From the NCBI GenBank assembly GCA_902497095.1, contig CABVDD010000017.1, positions 1 to 44,557 on the forward strand: a stretch of 44,557 nucleotides of DNA, written 5' to 3'. The notes under the pieces were generated by a model. It saw only the letters and a list, made by a program, of their open reading frames with translations, ran no database searches and was not told where the DNA came from. Origin of the DNA: an uncultured Faecalicoccus sp. GTDB taxonomy: Bacteria > Bacillota_I > Bacilli_A > Erysipelotrichales > Erysipelotrichaceae. Position numbers and translations under genes: made by a program. Of this stretch, positions 34,196-40,792 are shown one piece after another (position 1 is the first letter of the stretch; every line of letters begins with the position of its first letter).

Positions 34196-34927
34196 GATTT
34201 CAATAGATTCTTGTGTTGGTTCTAATTTTCCCATTAATACCAATCGCTGATCACTATCAAATCCATAATCTAAATCACAAGTAGAAAGTGTAATAAAGGA
34301 TCCATTCGATGTATCTACATCATTAGTATATTGGGCCGAAGCCATCATTTCAGATAAACGATCCTCTCTATAGCTTCCAAAAGAAGTCGTATAATATACA
34401 GAACCATCCGTTGTCTTGGCAAAATAGACTATGGAACATTGATAATTTTGTGCAGGAGTCAACAAATAAAACACCGGATGTTCCAAGAAAAAGTTTTCAT
34501 CCTCAAACTTAGCTAGATTGGTAAACATGCCTCCAATATCTACTGAATGTCCATAAACAATCGAATTATCCTGACTAAAATCACGTGATGCCTGAGAATC
34601 CAAAAATATAGAACCCATACGATTGTACTCACCACTGATGGTATGATCCAGATAAAAGCTATTATCGCTTCCTTGCACGACTGGATAAGATATTTCACAA
34701 CCTGGAATATAGATCCAACCGACAATGTCAGGATTTTGCGCTAACAGTTGATCCCAATCCGGTTCTAAAACATTCGCATCATCCGAAGAGACCACCAGTT
34801 TTTCCAATTCTTCTGTTTCCTTTTTAACCGTATCTTGTGTGTTGTAAATCGTCCAAAGCTGATAGGCGCTAAAGGCAAATACACCAATACAAACAATCAT
34901 TAATATTCGATAAATCCATTTTTTCAT
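34187..34927 (-). CDS. srtB: Class B sortase
   Basis: A 246-residue membrane-anchored transpeptidase with a single N-terminal helix (about 5-27). The catalytic residues are His127 in IVYGHSVD, Cys217 in TLSTCDLD and Arg228 in DQRLVLMG. The insertion before the catalytic Cys and the pattern WIYIPGCEISYPVVQ fit class B. Class B sortases attach particular surface proteins (often haem-related) or act as general anchors in gut clostridia-like organisms. No substrate with a clear sorting signal is encoded in this window. Single-gene unit with a terminator. Confidence 0.93.
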   Translation of the reverse strand: MKKWIYRILMIVCIGVFAFSAYQLWTIYNTQDTVKKETEELEKLVVSSDDANVLEPDWDQLLAQNPDIVGWIYIPGCEISYPVVQGSDNSFYLDHTISGEYNRMGSIFLDSQASRDFSQDNSIVYGHSVDIGGMFTNLAKFEDENFFLEHPVFYLLTPAQNYQCSIVYFAKTTDGSVYYTTSFGSYREDRLSEMMASAQYTNDVDTSNGSFITLSTCDLDYGFDSDQRLVLMGKLEPTQESIEIVD

Positions 34928-34977
34928 ATCTCTATATTAAACTATTCTTTAAGCTAGAGCAAATGATTCTATTTCAT

Positions 34978-35004
34978 AAAAAAAGCAGATTCTTTTGAAT
35001 CTGC
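34978..35004 (-). terminator. nagB terminator
   Basis: Minus strand GCAGATTC-AAAA-GAATCTGC followed by seven T. Confidence 0.95.
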
Positions 35005-35015
35005 TCATATACATA

Positions 35016-35738
35016 TTACTTGCTCAAAAGACTTGCAGCTGCTTCATCCACAACCAAAGTTACATCTGGATGATTTTGTAAAACAGATGCTGGCATATCT
35101 GTAGTAACAGGACCTTCTACAGTTGCCTTAACGGCTTCTGCCTTTTCTGTACCTGAAACAACCATTAAAACCTTTTTAGATTTCATGATCGTACCGATTC
35201 CCATCGTAATCGCTTGTTTAGGAACTTTATTCATATCGTTATCAAAGAAACGAGCATTTGCTTCAATTGTACTTTGTGTCAGATCAACGATATGTGTCAT
35301 TTCATCAAATGGTGTACCTGGTTCGTTAAAACCGATATGTCCGTTACGCCCAATTCCTAATAATTGCAGATCAATAGAAACTTTTTCCAACTCTTTTTCG
35401 TATCCTTCACAATCTTCTTTTGTATCTCCATAAGGAACATGCGTATTATTTGGATCGATATCAATATGATCGAATAAATTTTCTTTCATGAATGTGTAAT
35501 ACGATTGTGGATTACTTCTGTCAATGCCTACATATTCGTCTAAATTGTATGTAATGACATCTTTATAACTTGTTCCATTTTCTTCATGATCTTTGATCAT
35601 GCATTTGTACAAACCTACAGGAGAACTTCCTGTAGCAAGCCCTAATACAACACCTGGCTTACTTGTAACAACTTCTTTCATGACTTCAAATGCTTTTTGT
35701 GACATTTCATCATAATCTTTACAAACAACTACCTTCAT
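35016..35738 (-). CDS. nagB: Glucosamine-6-phosphate deaminase
   Basis: NagB converts glucosamine 6-phosphate to fructose 6-phosphate and ammonia. The 240-residue protein is the short form without the allosteric C-terminal extension. Motifs: LGLATGSSPVGLYK (phosphate loop), TYNLDEYVGI (catalytic Asp), and LLGIGRNGHIGFNEPG with the catalytic Asp/His region (here Asn-Gly-His). GGAGGT supports the ATG at 35738, and TATAAT lies about 20 bases further up. Divergent from the gatZ-like gene; nagA is elsewhere in the window. Confidence 0.97.
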   Translation of the reverse strand: MKVVVCKDYDEMSQKAFEVMKEVVTSKPGVVLGLATGSSPVGLYKCMIKDHEENGTSYKDVITYNLDEYVGIDRSNPQSYYTFMKENLFDHIDIDPNNTHVPYGDTKEDCEGYEKELEKVSIDLQLLGIGRNGHIGFNEPGTPFDEMTHIVDLTQSTIEANARFFDNDMNKVPKQAITMGIGTIMKSKKVLMVVSGTEKAEAVKATVEGPVTTDMPASVLQNHPDVTLVVDEAAASLLSK

Positions 35739-35922
35739 ATATTACCTCCATATGTTATTCAAATTATATCATAGCCAAGGCATCTTCTCGTATCTTTTTT
35801 CGTAAAGGTTTTGTCTTTTTCGACAACTTTTATCTTTTTGTCTTTTTTATTTGTATATTTTATGAAAAAGATGAACTAGTGCAAATAGAATAGTATAATA
35901 AATTTGAACAGGAGGATACATT

Positions 35923-37251
35923 ATGCCAAAACAAAATCCATTATTAAACATCATAAAACGACAGAAACAAGGAGAAGCTGTCGGAATCTATTCTTGTTGC
36001 TCCAGCAATAGTTTTGTCATTGAAGCAGCTATTGAAACCGCAAAAAAACAAAATTCATGTGTACTGATTGAATCTACTGCTAATCAAGTAGATCAAAACG
36101 GCGGTTATTCTGGAATGACACCAAAAGATTTCTATAAATACTGTTTAGACGTTGCCGATAAAGTAGGCCTTGATAAAGATCGTATTTTCTTAGGTGGTGA
36201 CCACTTAGGACCATTGACTGTCAGCAACAAACCAGAAGCCGAAGCTATGGATTATGCCAAAACTCTGGTTCATGATTATGTGCGTGCCGGATTCACAAAG
36301 ATTCATATTGATACGAGTATGAAAGTTGCCGATGACGATCCAAATACACGCTTAAGCGATGAAACAATTGCACGTCGTGGTGCTACTCTAGCAAAAGTAT
36401 GCGAAGAAGCATATCAGGAATTATTACAGGAAAATCCAGATGCGATCCATCCAGTTTACATTGTCGGAAGCGAAGTTCCAATTCCAGGTGGCGCTGTAGA
36501 AGAAGATGCCGGTATGCAGGTGACAAAACCAGAAGATTTCAAATCGACCGTACAAACTTTTGAAAAAGCTTTTGAAGAAATGGGTATTCAAGATGCATGG
36601 CCTTATGTTATGGCTGCTGTGGTACAGCCTGGTGTAGAAGAAAAAGATGCCGGATGTGAAGAATACGATAGAGAAAGAGCAAAAGATTTAATGGCCAGCA
36701 TCAAAGAATTCGATAATCTTGTCTTTGAAGGACATTCTACAGACTATCAGACAAAATACAAATTAAAAGAACTTGTTGAAGATGGCGTAGGCATTTTAAA
36801 AGTAGGACCAGGTCTTACATATGCAGCTCGTGAAGGCATCTTTAGCCTTTGTTGCATTGAAGAAGAATTAGCACAAGTTTATGATTTTGAAACCAGTCAT
36901 TTTAAAGATGTATTAGATGAAGTGATGTTAGAGAATCCTGGTAAATGGGCACCATATTATCATGGTACAGAAAAAGAAATTGCCTTCAAGAGAAAATATT
37001 CTTTCTCTGATCGTTCTCGCTATTACATGCCAAATCCAAAAGTACAGGCTGCTTTAAATAAACTGTTAAACAACTTAAAAGAACATCCTGTTTCTTTACC
37101 GTTATTATCACAATATATGCCAATCCAATATACTTTGGTTCGTGAAGGCAAGTTGGAAAATACCCCGGAAGCTTTAATTAAAGCACGTGTTGCATATACA
37201 ATTGAAGAATATACTTTTGCAACAAAACAAGAACAACTAGTAAACGAATAA
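35923..37251 (+). CDS. gatZ: Tagatose-bisphosphate aldolase subunit, GatZ/KbaZ type
   Basis: A 442-residue member of the GatZ/KbaZ/AgaZ family, a TIM-barrel protein described in enterobacteria as the non-catalytic partner that stabilises the class II aldolase GatY/KbaY. The start NPLLNIIKRQKQGEAVGIYS, then FLGGDHLGPLTV and KIHIDTSMKVADD, are family features. No gatY partner is present in the window, so either it is encoded elsewhere or this protein acts alone. Divergence from nagB suggests amino-sugar (for example GalNAc) use. CAGGAGG lies before the ATG, and TATAAT lies about 25 bases further upstream. Followed by its own terminator. Confidence 0.92.
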   Translation: MPKQNPLLNIIKRQKQGEAVGIYSCCSSNSFVIEAAIETAKKQNSCVLIESTANQVDQNGGYSGMTPKDFYKYCLDVADKVGLDKDRIFLGGDHLGPLTVSNKPEAEAMDYAKTLVHDYVRAGFTKIHIDTSMKVADDDPNTRLSDETIARRGATLAKVCEEAYQELLQENPDAIHPVYIVGSEVPIPGGAVEEDAGMQVTKPEDFKSTVQTFEKAFEEMGIQDAWPYVMAAVVQPGVEEKDAGCEEYDRERAKDLMASIKEFDNLVFEGHSTDYQTKYKLKELVEDGVGILKVGPGLTYAAREGIFSLCCIEEELAQVYDFETSHFKDVLDEVMLENPGKWAPYYHGTEKEIAFKRKYSFSDRSRYYMPNPKVQAALNKLLNNLKEHPVSLPLLSQYMPIQYTLVREGKLENTPEALIKARVAYTIEEYTFATKQEQLVNE

Positions 37252-37275
37252 GGCTGATGTATTTCAGCCTTTTCT
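37250..37275 (+). terminator. Terminator of the gatZ-like gene
   Basis: AAGGCTGA-TGTATT-TCAGCCTT followed by TTCTT, overlapping the stop codon. Confidence 0.85.
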
Positions 37276-37277
37276 TA

Positions 37278-37293
37278 TGGTAAAATGAATCTA
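37278..37293 (+). promoter_or_regulatory. Extended -10 placing transcription at the HNH start codon
   Basis: TGG-TAAAAT (37278-37286) is an extended -10; a start seven bases after it is base 37293, the A of the ATG. No ribosome binding site lies in between, so the mRNA may be leaderless. The -35 region lies in the preceding terminator and is weak. Confidence 0.5.
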
Positions 37294-38174
37294 TGAATAA
37301 GAATACTTTAAAACAGATCATTCTCGCCATTAATGAATCCAGCCTGGAAAGCCAATCTAAAGAAGAATTGATTCACAGAGTCAAAGAAAAAACACAATTA
37401 GCAAGAACGACTATTTTACAAGCTATTGATATATTATATCAACACAAAGCTTTAGAATGGCTGCAAGAAGAAGTGGATCTATTCCCTTGTGCTGTTATTT
37501 TTGCACGTTCTAAACCCAACAGCATTACTGAAATCTTATCTTTCTGGCAAATGTTTCATACAGATACAGCATTTTGGAAAGAACATGGCTATGAAATCAA
37601 AGATAAAAAGATCTTATACTATATAGAAGAGATGCAACAAGAAGATCCAACAAAGATCGTCAGTGACACATTGTCAATTTTATATACCGATTCCATCATC
37701 CATAAAGGCAAATACATTCCTTATAAAAATGAAGACCGAACAATCGTACCTTTAAAAAATAGAGACTTTTTATACAACGTTATGCCAAAAAAAGGTATTC
37801 CTACCAACCGCGATATTTCAAAAGACTTACAAGTGTATTTCAAAGATACTTTAATGCACGAATTTGATCGCACTTGCCCAATTTGTGGTATTCATATGCC
37901 CCATATGTTGATAGCCAGTCATATCAAACCATTTAGAGATTGCGCCCATATCTTTGAAGCCGCTGATCATAATAATGGACTATTGCTTTGTCGAAACCAT
38001 GATTTCTTATTTGACCAAGGCTACATCAGTTATCAAGACGATGGTACATTGATCATCTCTAAACATTTAAAACATCCAGAACATTACAACCTAAAAGATT
38101 TAGATTCTAAATACATGAGCGAAAATAGAAAACTCTATATGAACTATCATAGAAAACACATCTTTCAAGACTAA
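37293..38174 (+). CDS. HNH endonuclease with N-terminal helical domain
   Basis: A 293-residue protein. The C-terminal HNH domain has zinc-binding Cys195 and Cys198 (TCPICG), catalytic His210 (ASHIKPF), Asn227/Asn228 (DHNNGLLL), and Cys233 and His236 (CRNH), then DFLFDQGYISYQDDG. This layout is typical of HNH restriction-like enzymes of defence systems and mobile elements. The first 55 residues look like a winged-helix segment (ELIHRVKEKTQLARTTILQA), and the central 130 residues are unrecognised. No methyltransferase lies next to it. The ATG at 37293 has no visible ribosome binding site. A terminator follows. Confidence 0.85.
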   Translation: MNKNTLKQIILAINESSLESQSKEELIHRVKEKTQLARTTILQAIDILYQHKALEWLQEEVDLFPCAVIFARSKPNSITEILSFWQMFHTDTAFWKEHGYEIKDKKILYYIEEMQQEDPTKIVSDTLSILYTDSIIHKGKYIPYKNEDRTIVPLKNRDFLYNVMPKKGIPTNRDISKDLQVYFKDTLMHEFDRTCPICGIHMPHMLIASHIKPFRDCAHIFEAADHNNGLLLCRNHDFLFDQGYISYQDDGTLIISKHLKHPEHYNLKDLDSKYMSENRKLYMNYHRKHIFQD

Positions 38175-38196
38175 AGCAGCATAACGCTGCTTTTTA
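38173..38196 (+). terminator. Terminator of the HNH gene
   Basis: AAAGCAGC-ATAAC-GCTGCTTT with further T, two bases before the HNH stop codon ends. Confidence 0.9.
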
Positions 38197-38207
38197 TTAC
38201 GCTCTTA

Positions 38208-38232
38208 CAAAAAAGACGAGCTCCTGCTCGTC
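38208..38232 (-). terminator. Terminator of the 66-residue membrane protein gene
   Basis: Minus strand GACGAGC-AGGA-GCTCGTC followed by six T. Confidence 0.9.
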
Positions 38233-38256
38233 CTAAAATATACAATCAACAATTCT

Positions 38257-38457
38257 TTATTTTTTCTTATTTTCAAAAATAGAGAAAATAAAGAATACAA
38301 TAGATACAAACAAAGTTATCCAATACACTAGATTCCACTTCGAGAAATAATCAACGACTAAGATGCGTTCATCACTGGCAATGCTTAGATTCCATATGAG
38401 AACACTCAATGTTACTACAATAAACCCGATATAAATTAATTTAAAATATTTTTTCAT
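38257..38457 (-). CDS. Small two-helix membrane protein, unrecognised
   Basis: A 66-residue protein with two transmembrane helices (about 5-25 and 42-60) joined by a polar loop NLSIASDERILVVDYFSKWN and ending in a basic tail ENKKK. GAGGT lies at proper distance before the ATG at 38457, and a strong terminator follows the gene, so it is likely real. I do not recognise the family; size and topology resemble bacteriocin immunity or small toxin-exporter accessory proteins. Its promoter region mirrors that of the opposite plus-strand cassette (shared ATATAGGG and ATTACTTTA boxes). Confidence 0.7.
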   Translation of the reverse strand: MKKYFKLIYIGFIVVTLSVLIWNLSIASDERILVVDYFSKWNLVYWITLFVSIVFFIFSIFENKKK

Positions 38458-38500
38458 ATCTTAGACCTCTATATTTTTTCTTCAAAATGTTAAACGCCTC

Positions 38501-38542
38501 TAAAGTAATCTTTATATATAAATCAATTCCCTATATTGTAAA
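38501..38542 (-). promoter_or_regulatory. Promoter and boxes of the 66-residue membrane protein gene
   Basis: Minus strand TTTACA (38542-38537), then ATATAGGG (38536-38529), TATATA about 16 bases after the -35, and ATTACTTTA (38509-38501) just beyond. The same two boxes in the same order precede the plus-strand cassette. Confidence 0.55.
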
Positions 38543-38579
38543 TATCATACTTTTTTAGTATATCATATATGTTATATAA

Positions 38580-38623
38580 ATATAGGGTGTTAAAATTTTA
38601 ATATTACTTTATGATTAAAGTAA
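38580..38623 (+). promoter_or_regulatory. Promoter region and boxes of the peptide/secreted-protein cassette
   Basis: ATATAGGG (38580-38587), a likely -10 TTTAAT (38597-38602), then ATTACTTTA (38603-38611), which is the left half of a perfect 8-base inverted repeat TTACTTTA-TGAT-TAAAGTAA (38604-38623). No good -35 is visible, so activation by a bound regulator is plausible. Confidence 0.5.
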
Positions 38624-38648
38624 CATAAAAAAGAAAGAGGTGGTTTAA

Positions 38649-38681
38649 ATGGTATTATTTAAGTATTTTGAATATTGGTAA
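38649..38681 (+). CDS. Possible 10-residue peptide MVLFKYFEYW
   Basis: ATG at 38649 is preceded by GAGGTGG (38637-38643) at ideal distance, and ten codons run to TAA. The peptide is hydrophobic and aromatic with a C-terminal Trp. It may be a signal peptide-like pheromone, a leader peptide that governs the downstream gene, or a chance reading frame. The strong binding site is the main support; the length gives no statistical support. Confidence 0.35.
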   Translation: MVLFKYFEYW

Positions 38682-38730
38682 TCATGAGATTTTCTCACTG
38701 CTCTTATTTGCAATTTTATAAGGAGATAAA

Positions 38731-39274
38731 ATGAAAAAAAGTATAATCACTATTTTTGTTACAATGTTAGCATGTATTTACTAGTTTCTTTTCTACATTG
38801 CCAATACTAGCACAAGAAAACAACGAAAATTCAAATGTTTGTAAACGTATATACATATCATCAGAAGACGAATTTGATGAAAGTAAATATACTGGGTGGA
38901 ATTTTTATTACACCTCGGAAAGCGATTTTGAAATTATCATTCCATCAAATTCTGAACAATCGGTACAACCTAAAATAATTAATAATTCTGAAATTAATAT
39001 TCTATTCACAAGAGAAAGAATTTCTAAATCAGGTATTATTAGTATAATTGATGGAATATGTAACGTCATTGAAAAAGTGACCGGTCAAGATATCTGTGGG
39101 TATATAGTTCGACAATCACTAAATCTATTAAAAACGACAGGTAAAGCACTACCAAATGGAAAATATCGAGTAACTTATACATATGTACCTGGTCGAATTC
39201 CGGGATGTCAACCAATACACTCTGGTGTACGTAATAGCGGCTATTGGAAAGCTTCTTATACAAAAATAGGATAA
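38731..39274 (+). pseudogene. Secreted Cys-containing protein with frameshifted signal peptide
   Basis: ATG at 38731 has AAGGAG a few bases upstream and encodes a signal peptide start MKKSIITIFVTMLACIY, then hits TAG at 38782. The rest continues in the +1 frame: SFFSTLPILAQENNENSNVC and on to 39274. Deleting one T in GTATTTACT (38774-38782) joins them into a protein of about 180 residues with a complete signal peptide, cleaved after LA-Q. The mature part (about 155 residues) has four Cys and ends in a Gly/Tyr/Arg-rich segment (GKYRVTYTYVPGRIPGCQPI). Family not recognised. A TTG at 38798 in the second frame has no binding site. Sequence error and true inactivation are both possible. Confidence 0.65.
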
Positions 39275-39282
39275 TCAATACT

Positions 39283-39462
39283 ATGAAAAAATGGATTTAT
39301 AGAATTTTAGGTTTCATAACATTAATTAGTTATCCGGCAACCAAACTTTTCCCCAGTCACAAAGATATCATTCAGACTATTACAGTTCCTTTTTGTATAG
39401 TCTTTATCATATGGTTTCTTTATAATTTGTTTGCGGAAAAGAAGATGAATAAAAATAATTGA
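39283..39462 (+). CDS. Small two-helix membrane protein downstream of the secreted protein
   Basis: A 59-residue protein with two hydrophobic stretches (about 6-22 and 30-48) and a basic end AEKKMNKNN. The ATG at 39283 is 9 bases after the secreted protein's stop with AGGAT upstream; a TTG at 39244 would overlap that gene and is rejected. No family recognised. Its place after a secreted protein suggests immunity or accessory function; this is inference. A bidirectional terminator follows. Confidence 0.65.
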   Translation: MKKWIYRILGFITLISYPATKLFPSHKDIIQTITVPFCIVFIIWFLYNLFAEKKMNKNN

Positions 39463-39474
39463 AATATAGATATT

Positions 39475-39515
39475 AAAAAACTCTGATTACAAAATCAATC
39501 ATAATCAGAGTTTTT
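39475..39515. terminator. Bidirectional terminator
   Basis: AAAAACTCTGATTA pairs with TAATCAGAGTTTTT across 12 bases, between two convergent transcription units. Confidence 0.9.
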
Positions 39516-39521
39516 CACAAT

Positions 39522-40085
39522 TTAGCTTTTATTTTTCTTGATTAATACATAGAAATCAAACAATGCATAGAGTACAGATATGGCCGCTAATATATAATTG
39601 ATGATCATTACAATCCCTGTATATTGCTCTTGTATACAGTTTAAAACCAACAAAACAGCTAAAACTATAAACAAAAAGCTTTTTAAAGCAATCTTGTTTG
39701 TTTCCATGCTCATTTCAGCTTCAATCCGACTAATCTTTTTTTCAGGTTTAAAGTTTTTATAAACTGTCAGATTTCGTAAAAATCGTCTAAACTGAAATTC
39801 CATAAAAACATAAAGAACAACACCAATTCCGATACATATACCAATTGATAAATTAAATGCATAAGAAATGATGGCTCCTATGATACCAATCGCAAAACGC
39901 ATACTGTAGAAATTATATGTTTTTTCGACATCTTTGATTAAATAACCATTTTTTGAAAACCGATCAAAATAAATAGGACGATCTTTAGAGTCATAAAAAA
40001 CATTTATACCACTTACTTTTTGATCAACATCTCTATCTTTCTTGTTTGATACAGGTCTTCTTCTTTGATTCATTCGATTTGCCAT
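39522..40085 (-). CDS. Four-helix membrane protein, unrecognised
   Basis: A protein of about 187 residues with a basic N-terminal tail (RRRPVSNKKDRDVDQK), a soluble segment INVFYDSKDRPIYFDRF, then four transmembrane helices in two pairs (about 65-105 and 130-180). No family recognised. The start is uncertain: ATG at 40085 is chosen, and a GTG at 40103 overlapping the previous gene is possible; neither has a good binding site, which suggests coupled translation. Second gene of a pair with the soluble protein upstream. Confidence 0.7.
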   Translation of the reverse strand: MANRMNQRRRPVSNKKDRDVDQKVSGINVFYDSKDRPIYFDRFSKNGYLIKDVEKTYNFYSMRFAIGIIGAIISYAFNLSIGICIGIGVVLYVFMEFQFRRFLRNLTVYKNFKPEKKISRIEAEMSMETNKIALKSFLFIVLAVLLVLNCIQEQYTGIVMIINYILAAISVLYALFDFYVLIKKNKS

Positions 40086-40093
40086 AGTTCTTA

Positions 40094-40657
40094 TTAACCC
40101 CACGTTACTACTTCTTCTTCATTTTGTTCTTTTTCTTTCTCTTTAAAACTATCATATGGTGTCAACCAACCTGAATCGGCCGGTTCATTAGTTCCTTCCA
40201 AAACTGTACCATAGTTTTTAATAAAGTCGGTTTCAGAAAGTTTAGGTCCTACTTTATTTGTTTTCGTAAAAGAAGGCTTTTTATTGATTTGCATCAACAT
40301 AGTTTTAATAACCATGTAATTGGCATCATGCTTCTTACCAGTAAAGTAAGCAACTTCATTCAGTAAGACCTGACAAAATTGTTTAACCATTCCCATATCG
40401 ATATTACTGCGAAAAATAATAAATGCTTTACGATTGTTTGTGATTTTTAGTGCCTGAGAAAATGTAAATTTATTTACGATATTGGTCAAACACTCTTCTT
40501 GAATTTGTTCTAAATATGGAAGATAGTCCGGATCGTTTTTTGCCAATTCTTCATCCTTGATAATTTCAAAATATAATGTTGGATGTACACTACAATGTTT
40601 GAAGATAGCTCCTCTTAAATCTGTAACATACAAAACAGGATATGTCTTATCACTCAT
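40094..40657 (-). CDS. Soluble protein of unknown function, partner of a membrane protein
   Basis: A 187-residue protein without membrane segments. The C-terminal quarter is polar and acidic (FKEKEKEQNEEEVV). I see no motif of a known enzyme. GAGGT lies eight bases before the ATG at 40657. The stop at 40094 lies 8 bases from the start of the four-helix membrane protein, so the two are probably made together and may form a membrane-bound pair. Not recognised. Confidence 0.75.
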   Translation of the reverse strand: MSDKTYPVLYVTDLRGAIFKHCSVHPTLYFEIIKDEELAKNDPDYLPYLEQIQEECLTNIVNKFTFSQALKITNNRKAFIIFRSNIDMGMVKQFCQVLLNEVAYFTGKKHDANYMVIKTMLMQINKKPSFTKTNKVGPKLSETDFIKNYGTVLEGTNEPADSGWLTPYDSFKEKEKEQNEEEVVTWG

Positions 40658-40734
40658 AATTAAAACCTCACATTTATAAAATCACTACGCATATTATAAA
40701 CGCTAACGCTCTTTTTAGCATCTATAATATGAGT

Positions 40735-40766
40735 AAAAGGATGTGAACATTAGCTCACACCCTTTT
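40735..40766 (-). terminator. Terminator of the PTS operon
   Basis: Minus strand GGTGTGA pairs with TCACATCC across GCTAATGT, followed by TTTT. Confidence 0.75.
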
Positions 40767-40792
40767 AAGATCAAGAATATACCAATGTTTTT

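Noticed and set aside
38798..38800. TTG as the start of the secreted Cys protein
   Set aside because: No ribosome binding site, and the residues just upstream in another frame complete a signal peptide with a strong binding site; a frameshift explains the data better.
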